64,000 nt of DNA from Gemmatimonadota bacterium (GTDB lineage: Bacteria; Gemmatimonadota; Gemmatimonadetes; Gemmatimonadales; Gemmatimonadaceae), in assembly GCA_016871915.1 (NCBI GenBank), contig VHBP01000001.1:50790-114789 (forward strand), given 5' to 3'. The translations under genes were made by a program, and so were the position numbers. The notes under the pieces are model-generated. The model searched no databases, had not been told where the DNA came from, and saw only the letters and a program-made list of their open reading frames with translations. Numbering within the stretch: position 1 is the first letter of the stretch; the number at the start of each line of letters is the position of its first letter. Positions 54,836-63,271 of this stretch are shown piece by piece.

Positions 54836-55444
54836 CTAGCCGTTAGGCATGGGCGCTGAATGCCGGCGTACTATCAGCAGCAGCGCCACGACGAAATACC
54901 AGCCAAAGAAGACGCCAAAGTTGATCCTCTGCACAAGGGCGGGCGTGTGGGGCATGAACCCGTAGAGCGCGAACCCACACAGCGCGGCTAGGATGGCGAT
55001 ACAACTGGCGGCAGCGATGTCTGGCCGTGTCCGGTGCGCCAGTATGGCGGTTGCGATCACTCCCGCCGCCCAAGACAGTAGGCTTGTAAGGGACCCCAAG
55101 GCGTGGAGCATAGTCTCCCATCCCTCGCGATCGTCCATGTTAGCGGGAAAGACCCCGGCAAAAGACATTCCGATGCCCGCCAGAGCCAGGATCCCTGCGA
55201 CCCATCTGCTGCCCGGCCGTAGTCGCCGCACCAAGTTCCAGCCGAAGCCGGCCAGCAGAAGTCCCGGACCAAAGAATCCGAAGACGTTCCATACCATCAT
55301 CCAGGGCGCTCCGAGCGACCCCAGCTCGCTGATGGCTTGGTGGAGGTGGGAATAGTCGGACCGCATGGCCGCCATCGCGAACATCAGAGGCCAGAACAAA
55401 AGGTTAGCGAGAATGCCCAACCGTGCGATCTGCATGTCGGTCAT
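54836..55444 (-). CDS. DUF998-family membrane protein
   Basis: 202 residues with about six hydrophobic helices. HQAISELGSLGAP, NVFGFFGPGLLL and the pattern of helices are those of DUF998 proteins, whose function is unknown. Its ATG overlaps the TGA of the frame running from the rlmB remnant (ATGA). Codon use is less GC-biased than in the rest of the window, a sign of acquisition. It sits inside the broken comEC. Intact as far as can be seen. Confidence 0.8.
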   Translation of the reverse strand: MTDMQIARLGILANLLFWPLMFAMAAMRSDYSHLHQAISELGSLGAPWMMVWNVFGFFGPGLLLAGFGWNLVRRLRPGSRWVAGILALAGIGMSFAGVFPANMDDREGWETMLHALGSLTSLLSWAAGVIATAILAHRTRPDIAAASCIAILAALCGFALYGFMPHTPALVQRINFGVFFGWYFVVALLLIVRRHSAPMPNG

Positions 55445-55531
55445 TTACGCCGCCGGCACATGCTCGCTCTGGTCTTGATGAACCGAAATACGACTTCACA
55501 ATGCCTCATATTGGTCCCTTCCAGATGTTCA

Positions 55532-55568
55532 GCTCCCCGACGAAATTGTTGGGGGAGCAAGATTTTTT
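55532..55568 (+). terminator. Possible Rho-independent terminator, + strand
   Basis: GCTCCCC (55532-55538) pairs with GGGGAGC (55552-55558) around 13 nt, and TTTTTT follows after 4 nt (55563-55568). No intact + strand gene precedes it; it lies within the inserted block. Confidence 0.35.
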
Positions 55569-55629
55569 CTAAATTGCAACTAGCAGCAGTGGCTGCGCTA
55601 TTCAAGCCGGGCAAGGGTAGACGTTTTTG

Positions 55630-56110
55630 GCGCTGCCGAACGGCCCAAATCAGAAATATCCCGGCCGTGACTGAGATGTCATTACTTTCGACCGCACCAG
55701 GAAAGGGCAAGCGGACGAGCAAGTCGCAGTGCTCCCGGGCAGTATGTCGTAGTCCAGTGCTCTCGGCTCCGACGACGAGGACGGCGGCTCCTTTCAGATC
55801 GGTATCGTCAACACGCCTCATCCTTCGGCATCGGCTCCGACGACCCGAAGCCCCCGCTCCTTGAGCTCGTACAAGCAGCGAGAGAGGCTGGTGACCACCG
55901 TAACTGGGGTGGTCTCAGCCGCTTCGGCGACAACCTTACGGACCGTCGTATTTAGCTGGACCGCACGATCCTTGGGGATGACGACCGGCAGCGCCTCGCA
56001 GGCATCGGCGGTGCGGAGATAGGCGCCGAGATTGTGTGGGTCTTGCACACCATCGAGCGCGAGCATGGTGGGCGCGGACCCTGCTCCTTCGATGGCCGAC
56101 GCCGGCTGTT
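55630..56110 (-). pseudogene. rlmB: rlmB-like SpoU methyltransferase remnant, truncated and frameshifted
   Basis: Read leftward, the SpoU domain starts at TMLALDGVQDPHNLGAYLRT (from 56066) and runs to GLRVVGADAEG, where a TGA stops it (55820-55818). The homology goes on in another frame with DLKGAAVLVVGAESTGL and ends near AVRQRQ. The N-terminal RNA-binding domain is missing; upstream sequence is comEC antisense. Motif 3, usually SLNVSVAAG, reads SNDISVTAG. The stop and the new frame overlap as ATGA. The second frame stays open to 55441, adding about 60 residues without homology. Judged non-functional. Confidence 0.75.
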
Positions 56111-56189
56111 TCGCAGCGGCGTTCCAGGCGCGGGCGTGAGGGGTCCACGCGCGGCAGGGGGTCGCGCCCAACGGATTCACGGGGCGGTG

Positions 56190-56520
56190 GCGCGTGATGT
56201 CGCAAGCGCGCCGGGGAAGCAGGCTGGCTCGGGCCGGCGGCGCTGCACGCCACGGTGCTCTTGGCCGGGCACCATGGGTCGCGGACGAGTACCTCGGGCC
56301 CCTTCCTCGAGGCGGTGGGACCGCGTCTCGCGCTTGTCTCCGTCGGGGCGAATAACGGTTATCGGCACCCGAACCCAGACGCGATGCGGCGCCTCGTGGC
56401 GGGGGGGCGCCCGTCTTCCGCACCGACCAACTGGGCATCGTGATCCTCGGCGCCGATGGCAAGAGCTCGAGGTCGAGGCGGTGGGGCATCGCTGGATGCT
56501 GGCGCGACCATTGCCTTGCT
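56190..56520 (+). pseudogene. comEC: comEC remnant, C-terminal metallo-beta-lactamase fragment, frameshifted
   Basis: One frame reads LHATVLLAGHHGSRTSTSG, then VGPRLALVSVGANNGYRHPN, the end of the beta-lactamase-like domain of ComEC/Rec2. The frame breaks in the G-run near 56400 and resumes as GAPVFRTDQLGIVILGADGK, then breaks again near 56462 before LEVEAVGHRWMLAR. At least two frameshifts plus loss of the middle of the gene make it a pseudogene. fbp starts 80 nt further on. Confidence 0.75.
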
Positions 56521-56599
56521 CCCGCTGAGGCGGCAACTTTTCGACGATCTGGCGCACCGTCGGTGCGTCGTCCGTCGCTCACTCCGGGAGCGTGCCATC

Positions 56600-57613
56600 G
56601 TGGTCCAGAACACGCCGATCTCGGTCGTCACGATCGACCGGTTCATCATCGAGCAGGAGCGGCGCTTTCCGGAGGCCACCGGGGCGCTCTCGGGGATCCT
56701 GTACGACCTCGCGGTCGCGGCCAAGATGATCGCGAGCAAGGTGCGGCTCGCCGGGCTCGCGGACATCCTCGGGGCGCAGGGGACGGCGAATGTGCAAGGG
56801 GAGCTTCAGCAGAAGCTCGATGTGATCGCCAACTCGATCATCGTGAAGGCGCTCGACCATGGGGGGCGTCTCTGCGCGATGGCCTCCGAAGAGGAGGAGG
56901 GGATCATCGTGGTCCCCGACAAGTTCCAGCGCGGCGAATACGTCCTCCTCTTCGATCCCCTCGACGGGTCGTCCAACATCGACGTCAACATCCCCGTCGG
57001 GACGATCTTCTCGGTGCTCCGCCGCGTCACGCCCGCCGGTGGCCCAGGGACGATCGCCGATATGCTCCAGCCGGGGATGCGGCAGATCGCGGCTGGCTAT
57101 GTCATCTATGGCTCGAGCACGATGCTCGTCTACACGACTGGGCAGGGGGCGCACGGCTTCACCCTCGATCCCGCGATCGGCGAGTTCCTCCTCTCCCACC
57201 CCGACATTCGCACCCCCGAGCGGGGGCGATACCTCTCAGTCAACGACGCCTACGAGCGGCACTGGACCGAGCCGGTGAAAGAGCTGATGCGATACTACCG
57301 TGGGATGAATGGGCGGCGCGACCCGATGAACGTCCGCTATGTGGGCTCCCTCGTCGCCGACTTTCACCGGAACCTCTTGGGGGGCGGGCTCTTCGCCTAT
57401 CCCGCCAACACCGCGAGCCCCACGGGGAAGCTCCGGCTCCTCTACGAGTGCAACCCGCTCGCCTTCGTCTGCGAGCAGGCGGGGGGCGCGGCGATCGATG
57501 GCCGGCAGCGCATCCTCGAGGCGCGGCCCACCGAGCTGCATCAGCGTTCTCCCTACTTCGTCGGGTCCAAGGCCGACGTCGAGGTGGCCTTGGACTATCT
57601 CGCCACGGCGTGA
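56600..57613 (+). CDS. fbp: Fructose-1,6-bisphosphatase class I
   Basis: Gluconeogenic enzyme of 337 residues from the GTG at 56600, the start that aligns with the family (VVTIDRFIIEQERRFPEATG). Metal and phosphate motifs: DPLDGSSNIDVNIPVG and the C-terminal GKLRLLYECNPLAF with EQAGG. GGGAG lies about 10 nt upstream. Longer readings run into the comEC remnant and are rejected. Confidence 0.94.
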   Translation: MVQNTPISVVTIDRFIIEQERRFPEATGALSGILYDLAVAAKMIASKVRLAGLADILGAQGTANVQGELQQKLDVIANSIIVKALDHGGRLCAMASEEEEGIIVVPDKFQRGEYVLLFDPLDGSSNIDVNIPVGTIFSVLRRVTPAGGPGTIADMLQPGMRQIAAGYVIYGSSTMLVYTTGQGAHGFTLDPAIGEFLLSHPDIRTPERGRYLSVNDAYERHWTEPVKELMRYYRGMNGRRDPMNVRYVGSLVADFHRNLLGGGLFAYPANTASPTGKLRLLYECNPLAFVCEQAGGAAIDGRQRILEARPTELHQRSPYFVGSKADVEVALDYLATA

Positions 57614-57634
57614 TCCAATCGTGACCCGCGCCTG

Positions 57635-59242
57635 ATGTCCACGCCCCCGACGCCCGCCGACGAGCGTCTTTCCCCCTCCGGCATCCCGGTCGCGCCCGTC
57701 TATCGCCCCCCCGCAGGCGCCGTGCCTGAGTCGCTCGGCGAGCCTGGCGCCTACCCCTTCACGCGTGGGGTGCAGCCTACGATGTACCGTGGGCGCCTCT
57801 GGACGATGCGCCAATACGCCGGCTTCGGCACGGCTCAGGAGACCAACGCACGCTTCACTCTCCTCCTCCAGGCGGGGCAGACGGGCCTCTCCACCGCCTT
57901 CGATCTCCCCACGCAGATGGGGCTTGACTCCGATGCGTCGCGGGCGCTCGGCGAGGTCGGGCGCGTCGGCGTCGCGATCGACACCGTGGAGGACATGCAT
58001 CGCCTCTTCCAGGGGATCCCGCTCGATGCGGTCTCCACCTCGATGACGATCAACGCCACGGCGTCGATCCTCCTCGCGATGTACGTCGTGGTGGCAGAGG
58101 AGCGGGGGATCCCCCGCGCTGCGCTTAGCGGGACGATCCAGAATGACATCCTCAAGGAGTATATCGCGCGCGGGACCTACGTCTTTCCCCCCGAACCCTC
58201 GCTAGGGTTGATCGCGGAGACCTTCCGCTTTTGCGCGGCCGAGGTCCCGCAGTTCAATCCGATCTCGATCTCCGGGTATCATATGCGCGAGGCGGGGGCG
58301 ACGGCGGTGCAAGAGCTCGCCTTCACCTTCGCGAACGCGCTGTCCTATGTGCAGAGGGCGCAGGCTGCCGGGCTCGCCGTCGATGCCTTTGCGCCGCGGC
58401 TCTCCTTCTTCTTCGCCTGCCACAACGATCTCTTCGAGGAGGTCGCGAAGTTCCGCGCGGCGCGCCGGCTCTGGGCGACCCTCATGCGCGAGCGCTTCGG
58501 TGCGGACGATGCGTCGTGCAAGCTCCGCTTCCATACACAGACCGGGGGCGTCACCCTCGCGGCGCAACAACCACTCAACAACGTGGTCCGCGTGACGGTG
58601 CAGTCGCTTGCGGCCACGTTGGGTGGCACGCAGTCGTTGCACGCCAACGGGTACGACGAGGCGCTTGCCCTCCCGACTGCCGAGGCGGCGACCCTCGCGC
58701 TCCGCACCCAGCAGATCATCGCGTACGAGAGTGGGGTCGCGCAGACGGTCGACCCGCTCGCGGGGAGTTACTACGTCGAGGCGCTCACCGACGAGCTCGA
58801 GCGCCGGGCATGGGAGCTACTAGCGCAGGTCGAAGGGCTCGGGGGCTCCGCCCCCGCGATAGAGGCCGGCTTCTTCCAGGACGAGATCGCCCGCTCGGCG
58901 TTCGAATATCAGCTCGCGGTGGAGCAGGGGACGACGACGATCGTCGGGGTGAACCGCTTCCGCGATGGGGAGGACCCCCCGATAACCCTCGCGCCCAACT
59001 ACGGGGCGCTCGAGGCGGAACAGCGGAGTCGATTAGCCGCGGTCCGGGCCGTTCGCGATGGCGCCAGGGTCAGCGCGACCCTCGACGCCATTCGTGAGGC
59101 AGCGCCCTCCTACCTCGGTGCCCAGCGGGAACCGACCCTACCCCTCATGCCGCTTATCCTTGAGGCCGTCCGCGCCCGAGCCTCGCTGGGGGAGATCTCG
59201 GATGTGTTGCGGGGGGTGTGGGGGGAATACAGGCCCGGATAG
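57635..59242 (+). CDS. Methylmalonyl-CoA mutase, catalytic (alpha) subunit
   Basis: 535 residues covering only the TIM-barrel substrate-binding part; no cobalamin-binding domain (DxHxxG) is present, as in split mutases where the B12 domain is a separate protein. Signatures: [31 protein letters not shown], and [15 protein letters not shown]. Related isobutyryl- or ethylmalonyl-CoA mutases share this layout; the [13 protein letters not shown] form fits methylmalonyl-CoA best. The B12 subunit is not in the window. Confidence 0.85.
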   Translation: MSTPPTPADERLSPSGIPVAPVYRPPAGAVPESLGEPGAYPFTRGVQPTMYRGRLWTMRQYAGFGTAQETNARFTLLLQAGQTGLSTAFDLPTQMGLDSDASRALGEVGRVGVAIDTVEDMHRLFQGIPLDAVSTSMTINATASILLAMYVVVAEERGIPRAALSGTIQNDILKEYIARGTYVFPPEPSLGLIAETFRFCAAEVPQFNPISISGYHMREAGATAVQELAFTFANALSYVQRAQAAGLAVDAFAPRLSFFFACHNDLFEEVAKFRAARRLWATLMRERFGADDASCKLRFHTQTGGVTLAAQQPLNNVVRVTVQSLAATLGGTQSLHANGYDEALALPTAEAATLALRTQQIIAYESGVAQTVDPLAGSYYVEALTDELERRAWELLAQVEGLGGSAPAIEAGFFQDEIARSAFEYQLAVEQGTTTIVGVNRFRDGEDPPITLAPNYGALEAEQRSRLAAVRAVRDGARVSATLDAIREAAPSYLGAQREPTLPLMPLILEAVRARASLGEISDVLRGVWGEYRPG

Positions 59243-59287
59243 AATCAGCTAACTTAATCTGGTTCCACACGTTAGCCATTCTCGATC

Positions 59288-59623
59288 ATGCCAACTTACG
59301 AGTATCGCTGCCCCGCTGGGCACGACTTCGAAAAATTCGTTCTCAAGATCAGCGACGCGCAGGGCACCCTGCCGTGTCCGAACTGTGGCGTTGACGCCGA
59401 GCGTCAACTCTCAGCCGGTGGCGGCCTGCTCTTCAAGGGGTCGGGGTTCTACATCACCGACTACGGGAAGGACGGCAAGAAGGATCAGCGCAATGCGCCG
59501 GCGACTCCCGCGAGCTCGAGTGCGTCCGCGTCGACCACGCCTGCCGTGACCCCTGCGGCAAGCGCGCCGGCGACCTCGGCCCCCGCCGCTTCCACCACGC
59601 CGAAGTCGGGAAGCGCCGAGTGA
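59288..59623 (+). CDS. FmdB-family zinc ribbon protein
   Basis: 111 residues. N-terminal MPTYEYRCPAGHDFEKF and CPNCGVDAER form the zinc ribbon, followed by the GGGLLFKGSGFYITDY stretch of the FmdB family. The last 45 residues are a low-complexity Ala/Ser/Thr/Pro tail. Regulatory role suggested for the family but unproven. Overlaps argS by 4 nt. Confidence 0.85.
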   Translation: MPTYEYRCPAGHDFEKFVLKISDAQGTLPCPNCGVDAERQLSAGGGLLFKGSGFYITDYGKDGKKDQRNAPATPASSSASASTTPAVTPAASAPATSAPAASTTPKSGSAE

Positions 59624-61263
59624 GCGCCCTCGAGGCGCTCCGCGGCGCCCTCGTGCAGGCGGCGATCTCGATCGGTGCACCGGGGACGGTGGCACCGGTG
59701 CTGGAGCGCCCGCGCGATCCCTCGCATGGGGATTGGGCGAGCAACCTCGCTATGACGCTAGCCAAGCCGCTGGGGAAGAAGCCGCGCGAGGTCGCCGATG
59801 CGCTTGTCGCCGGACTCGACCTGAAGGCCGCCGGGGTCGCCGAGGCCTCGGTCGCTGGACCGGGCTTCATCAACTTCCGCCTCTCCACCGCCGATCTCGC
59901 CTCGGGCCTCGCGCAGGTGCTCACCGCGGGCCGTGCGTGGGGCACCACCTCGGCCAATGCAGGGAAGACCGTCGTCGTCGAATTCGTCTCGGCGAATCCC
60001 ACGGGGCCGCTCCATGTCGGGCACGGTCGCCAAGCGGCCCTGGGCGATGCCATCTCGTCGCTCTTGGGCTCGCAGGGGTGGACCGTCACTCGCGAGTTCT
60101 ACTACAACGATGGCGGGGTGCAGATCGCGAACCTCGCGTTGTCGGTGCAGGCGCGGTTGCGCGAGCGTGCGGGCGACGCGCTGGTGATCCCTGAGGGGGG
60201 CTATCACGGCGAGTACATCCGCGAGATCGCCGCGACCTATGTGGCGGAGTGCCCAAGCGATCCGCGGGGCGACGACCTCGAAGCGGTGCGCGCCGTCGCC
60301 GTCCGCGAGCTCCGCAAGGAGCAGGATCTCGACCTCAAGGCCTTCGGGGTGCGCTTCGACGTCTACTCTCTCGAGTCGGCGCTCTACACCGAGGGGCGGG
60401 TGCAGCGTACTGTCGACGCGCTGGTCGCGGCGGGGCAGACCTTCGAGGACGATGGCGCGCTCTACCTTCGCACCACGGCCTTCGGCGACGACAAGGATCG
60501 TGTCATGCGGAAGCGCGACGGGACCTTCACCTACTTCGTCCCCGACGTCGCCTACCATGTCACCAAATTCGAGCGAGGCTTCACGCGCGCGATCAACGTG
60601 CAGGGCGCCGACCATCACGGTACCACGGCACGCGTCCGCGCCGGGTTGCAGGCGCTTGGCATCGGGGTCCCACAGGGCTGCCCCGAGTACGTGTTGCACC
60701 AGATGGTGACCGTCGTGCGCGGCGGCGAGGAGGTCAAGATCTCCAAGCGCGCTGGGAGCTATGTGACGGTCCGTGACCTCATCGACGAGGTGGGGCGCGA
60801 TGCGGTCCGCTACTTCTTCCTGATGCGGAAGGGGGATTCGCAGCTCGTCTTCGATGTGGATCTCGCGCGCTCGCAGTCGGAGGAGAATCCCGTCTACTAC
60901 ATCCAGATGGCGCATGCACGGCTCAGCGGGATCTTCCGCGTCGGGGATGTGGATCCCGCCGACATCACCCCCGAGGGGATCGACTGGGCGGTGCTCGTCG
61001 AACCGGCCGAGCGCGAACTCGTGAAGGCGATCCTCGACTGGCCCGCGCTCGTCGCGGGGGCAGCCGAGTCGGTGGAGCCGCATCGCGTCGCGAACTGGCT
61101 CCTCGAGGCGGCACGCCTCGTCCACACCTGGTATCACAAACATCATGTGCTGGGGGAGGCGCCGCCCGTCATGCGGGCGCGTCTCGCGCTCGCGAAGGCG
61201 GCGCAGATCACGATCGCGAATGGCCTCGGGCTGCTCGGGATCGCCGCCCCCGAGCGGATGTAA
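59620..61263 (+). CDS. argS: Arginyl-tRNA synthetase
   Basis: Class I synthetase, 547 residues from a GTG overlapping the FmdB-like gene. N-terminal Add1-like domain, HIGH site in ANPTGPLHVGHGR, then GADHHGTTARV and a KMSKS-like KISKRAGSYVT. The C-terminal DALR domain ends GLLGIAAPERM. Complete. Confidence 0.95.
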   Translation: MSALEALRGALVQAAISIGAPGTVAPVLERPRDPSHGDWASNLAMTLAKPLGKKPREVADALVAGLDLKAAGVAEASVAGPGFINFRLSTADLASGLAQVLTAGRAWGTTSANAGKTVVVEFVSANPTGPLHVGHGRQAALGDAISSLLGSQGWTVTREFYYNDGGVQIANLALSVQARLRERAGDALVIPEGGYHGEYIREIAATYVAECPSDPRGDDLEAVRAVAVRELRKEQDLDLKAFGVRFDVYSLESALYTEGRVQRTVDALVAAGQTFEDDGALYLRTTAFGDDKDRVMRKRDGTFTYFVPDVAYHVTKFERGFTRAINVQGADHHGTTARVRAGLQALGIGVPQGCPEYVLHQMVTVVRGGEEVKISKRAGSYVTVRDLIDEVGRDAVRYFFLMRKGDSQLVFDVDLARSQSEENPVYYIQMAHARLSGIFRVGDVDPADITPEGIDWAVLVEPAERELVKAILDWPALVAGAAESVEPHRVANWLLEAARLVHTWYHKHHVLGEAPPVMRARLALAKAAQITIANGLGLLGIAAPERM

Positions 61264-61311
61264 GGCCCGCAGGTTCGCGCGTCATTCTCCACCTCATCAT
61301 CAGAGAAGGTC

Positions 61312-62229
61312 ATGTCGCTCCTCGTCGTCGGTTCTGTCGCGCTGGATTCGGTCGAGACGCCTTTCGGCAAGGCCGATGAGGTCCTCGGTGGCTCGGCCAA
61401 CTACTTCTCCGCCTCGGCCTCGCATCAGGGGCCGGTGAAGCTTGTCGGCGTCGTCGGCGACGACTACCCGGTGGAGAAGCTCGAGCCGCTCAAGGCGCGG
61501 GGCGTCGACTTCGCCGGGCTCGAGCGCGCGACGGGGGAGAGCTTCCGCTGGCGCGGACGCTACCGCCACGACCTCAATTCGGCGGAGACGATCGAGACCC
61601 GCCTTGGCGTCTTCTCGAACTTCCGGCCCAAGCTCCCTGAGGCCTTCACCGACAGCGAGTATGTCTTCCTCGCGAACATCGACCCGCGGCTCCAGCTCGA
61701 CGTCCTTCGGCAGATCAAGAAGCCGAAGCTCGTGGCCTCCGACACGATGAACTTCTGGATCGAGTCGCGGCGCGGGGATCTGCTCGAGCTCATCAAGCAC
61801 GTCGACATCCTCACGCTGAACGATGGCGAGGCTCGGCAGCTCACCGAACAGGCGAATCTCGTGCAGGCGGCGCGCTGGATCCTCGCGCGCGGCCCCCGCA
61901 CCGTGCTCATCAAGAAGGGGGAGCATGGCGCCTTCATGTTCACCAAGGATTCGATCTTCTTCGCCCCGGCCTTCCCGCTCGAGTCGGTCTTCGATCCGAC
62001 CGGGGCGGGGGATTCCTTCGCCGGGGGATTCATGGGGTGGCTCGCTCGCACCCGCGATCTCACCGACGAGAACCTCAAGCGCGCCGTCGTCATCGGCTCG
62101 GCGATGGGCTCGTTCGTCGTGGAGGGCTTCTCGATCACCCGCCTCCTCGAGATCACGCGGGACGACATCATCCGGCGCGTGGCGGAGTTCCATCAGCTTG
62201 TGACCTTCGACCGGAAGATGGACGCGTGA
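61312..62229 (+). CDS. PfkB-family sugar/nucleoside kinase
   Basis: 305 residues of the ribokinase fold. N-terminal VVGSVALDSVETPFG and LGGSANYFSASAS; the anion hole and catalytic base lie in DPTGAGDSFAGGF. GAGAAGG upstream of the ATG is a fair ribosome binding site. It overlaps purM by 4 nt, which hints at a purine nucleoside or related substrate, but adenosine, inosine and sugar kinases cannot be separated by eye. Confidence 0.82.
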   Translation: MSLLVVGSVALDSVETPFGKADEVLGGSANYFSASASHQGPVKLVGVVGDDYPVEKLEPLKARGVDFAGLERATGESFRWRGRYRHDLNSAETIETRLGVFSNFRPKLPEAFTDSEYVFLANIDPRLQLDVLRQIKKPKLVASDTMNFWIESRRGDLLELIKHVDILTLNDGEARQLTEQANLVQAARWILARGPRTVLIKKGEHGAFMFTKDSIFFAPAFPLESVFDPTGAGDSFAGGFMGWLARTRDLTDENLKRAVVIGSAMGSFVVEGFSITRLLEITRDDIIRRVAEFHQLVTFDRKMDA

Positions 62230-63257
62230 CCGATGGCCGCCTGACCTACGCGAGCGCCGGCGTCGACATCGACGCGGCGGAGGACTCCAAGGGGCGCATC
62301 AAGCGGCTCGTGGAGAGCACCTTCACCGCGGGGACGCGCGGGGCATTCGGTGGGTTCGGCGGGATGTTCCGTATGCCGGAGGGGGCGCGCGCCCCGTTGC
62401 TCGTCTCGAGCGCCGACGGCGTGGGGACCAAGATCAAGACCGCGATCGAGGCCGACCGGCACGACACGATCGGCCACTGCCTCGTCAATCACTGCGTCAA
62501 CGACATCCTCGTGCAGGGGGCGCGCCCCCTCTTCTTCCTCGACTATGTGGCCTTCGGGAAGCTCGTCCCCTCGGTGGTGGAGGGGATCGTCGCGGGGGTC
62601 GCGGCGGGATGCCGTGAGAACGGCGCCGCCCTGATGGGGGGTGAGACGGCGGAGATGCCCGGGGTCTACACCCCACCCGATTATGACCTCGCGGGGTTCA
62701 TCGTCGGGTGGGTCGAGGAGGACCAGGTCATCACGCCGGCGCGGGTGCAGGCAGGCGATGTCCTCGTCGGGCTCGCCTCGACCGGACTGCACACCAACGG
62801 GTACTCCTTGGCGCGCCGCATCGTGAGCGAGCGCCTCAAGCTCGGCCCGCATGATCCCTTCCCGGAGCATGGGGGGCGGAGCGTCGCCGACGTCCTCCTC
62901 GCCGTGCATCGCTCATATCTCTCGGTGCTGAGCCCGGTGCTCTCGCGCGTGCATGCGATGGCGCACATCACGGGGGGCGGGATCCCCGGCAACCTCGACC
63001 GCGCCCTTCCGGCCCACCTCGATGCGGTGGTGGAGACCTCGGCCTGGGAGCCGCCCGCGCTCTTCCGTGTCCTCCAGGAGGCCGGTAATGTGGAGTCGGC
63101 GGAGATGTTCCGCGCGTTCAACCAGGGCATCGGGATGATTGTGATCTGTGACGCGGCAGCGGCCGCGGCGATTCGTGACGTTGCAGCGGTGGCCGGCGTC
63201 GATAGCTGGATGTTGGGCCACCTCCGTCCGGGTACCGGGCGGGTTCACCTCGTCTGA
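62226..63257 (+). CDS. purM: Phosphoribosylformylglycinamidine cyclo-ligase (AIR synthetase)
   Basis: Closes the imidazole ring in purine synthesis. 343 residues from the GTG at 62226, which gives the family start LTYASAGVDIDA. Further motifs: SADGVGTKIKTAIE, NDILVQGARPLFFLDY, GGETAEMPGVY and GLASTGLHTNGYSLAR. Complete. Confidence 0.95.
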   Translation: MTDGRLTYASAGVDIDAAEDSKGRIKRLVESTFTAGTRGAFGGFGGMFRMPEGARAPLLVSSADGVGTKIKTAIEADRHDTIGHCLVNHCVNDILVQGARPLFFLDYVAFGKLVPSVVEGIVAGVAAGCRENGAALMGGETAEMPGVYTPPDYDLAGFIVGWVEEDQVITPARVQAGDVLVGLASTGLHTNGYSLARRIVSERLKLGPHDPFPEHGGRSVADVLLAVHRSYLSVLSPVLSRVHAMAHITGGGIPGNLDRALPAHLDAVVETSAWEPPALFRVLQEAGNVESAEMFRAFNQGIGMIVICDAAAAAAIRDVAAVAGVDSWMLGHLRPGTGRVHLV

Positions 63258-63271
63258 CCAAGGAGTCCGCC

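Noticed and set aside
54788..54854. Integron attC-like boxes: leftward GCCTAAC near the DUF998 stop and GTTAGCT about 40 nt further
   Set aside because: The second box breaks the GTTRRRY rule, and the DNA between the boxes is C-rich on one strand and cannot fold into the L'/L'' hairpin that attC needs. No integrase or further cassettes are present.
55337..56528. Rightward frames at 55337-55864 and 56034-56528
   Set aside because: They are antisense to DUF998 and the rlmB remnant, or mix wrong-frame comEC sequence; only the last 20 residues of the second belong to the comEC frame.
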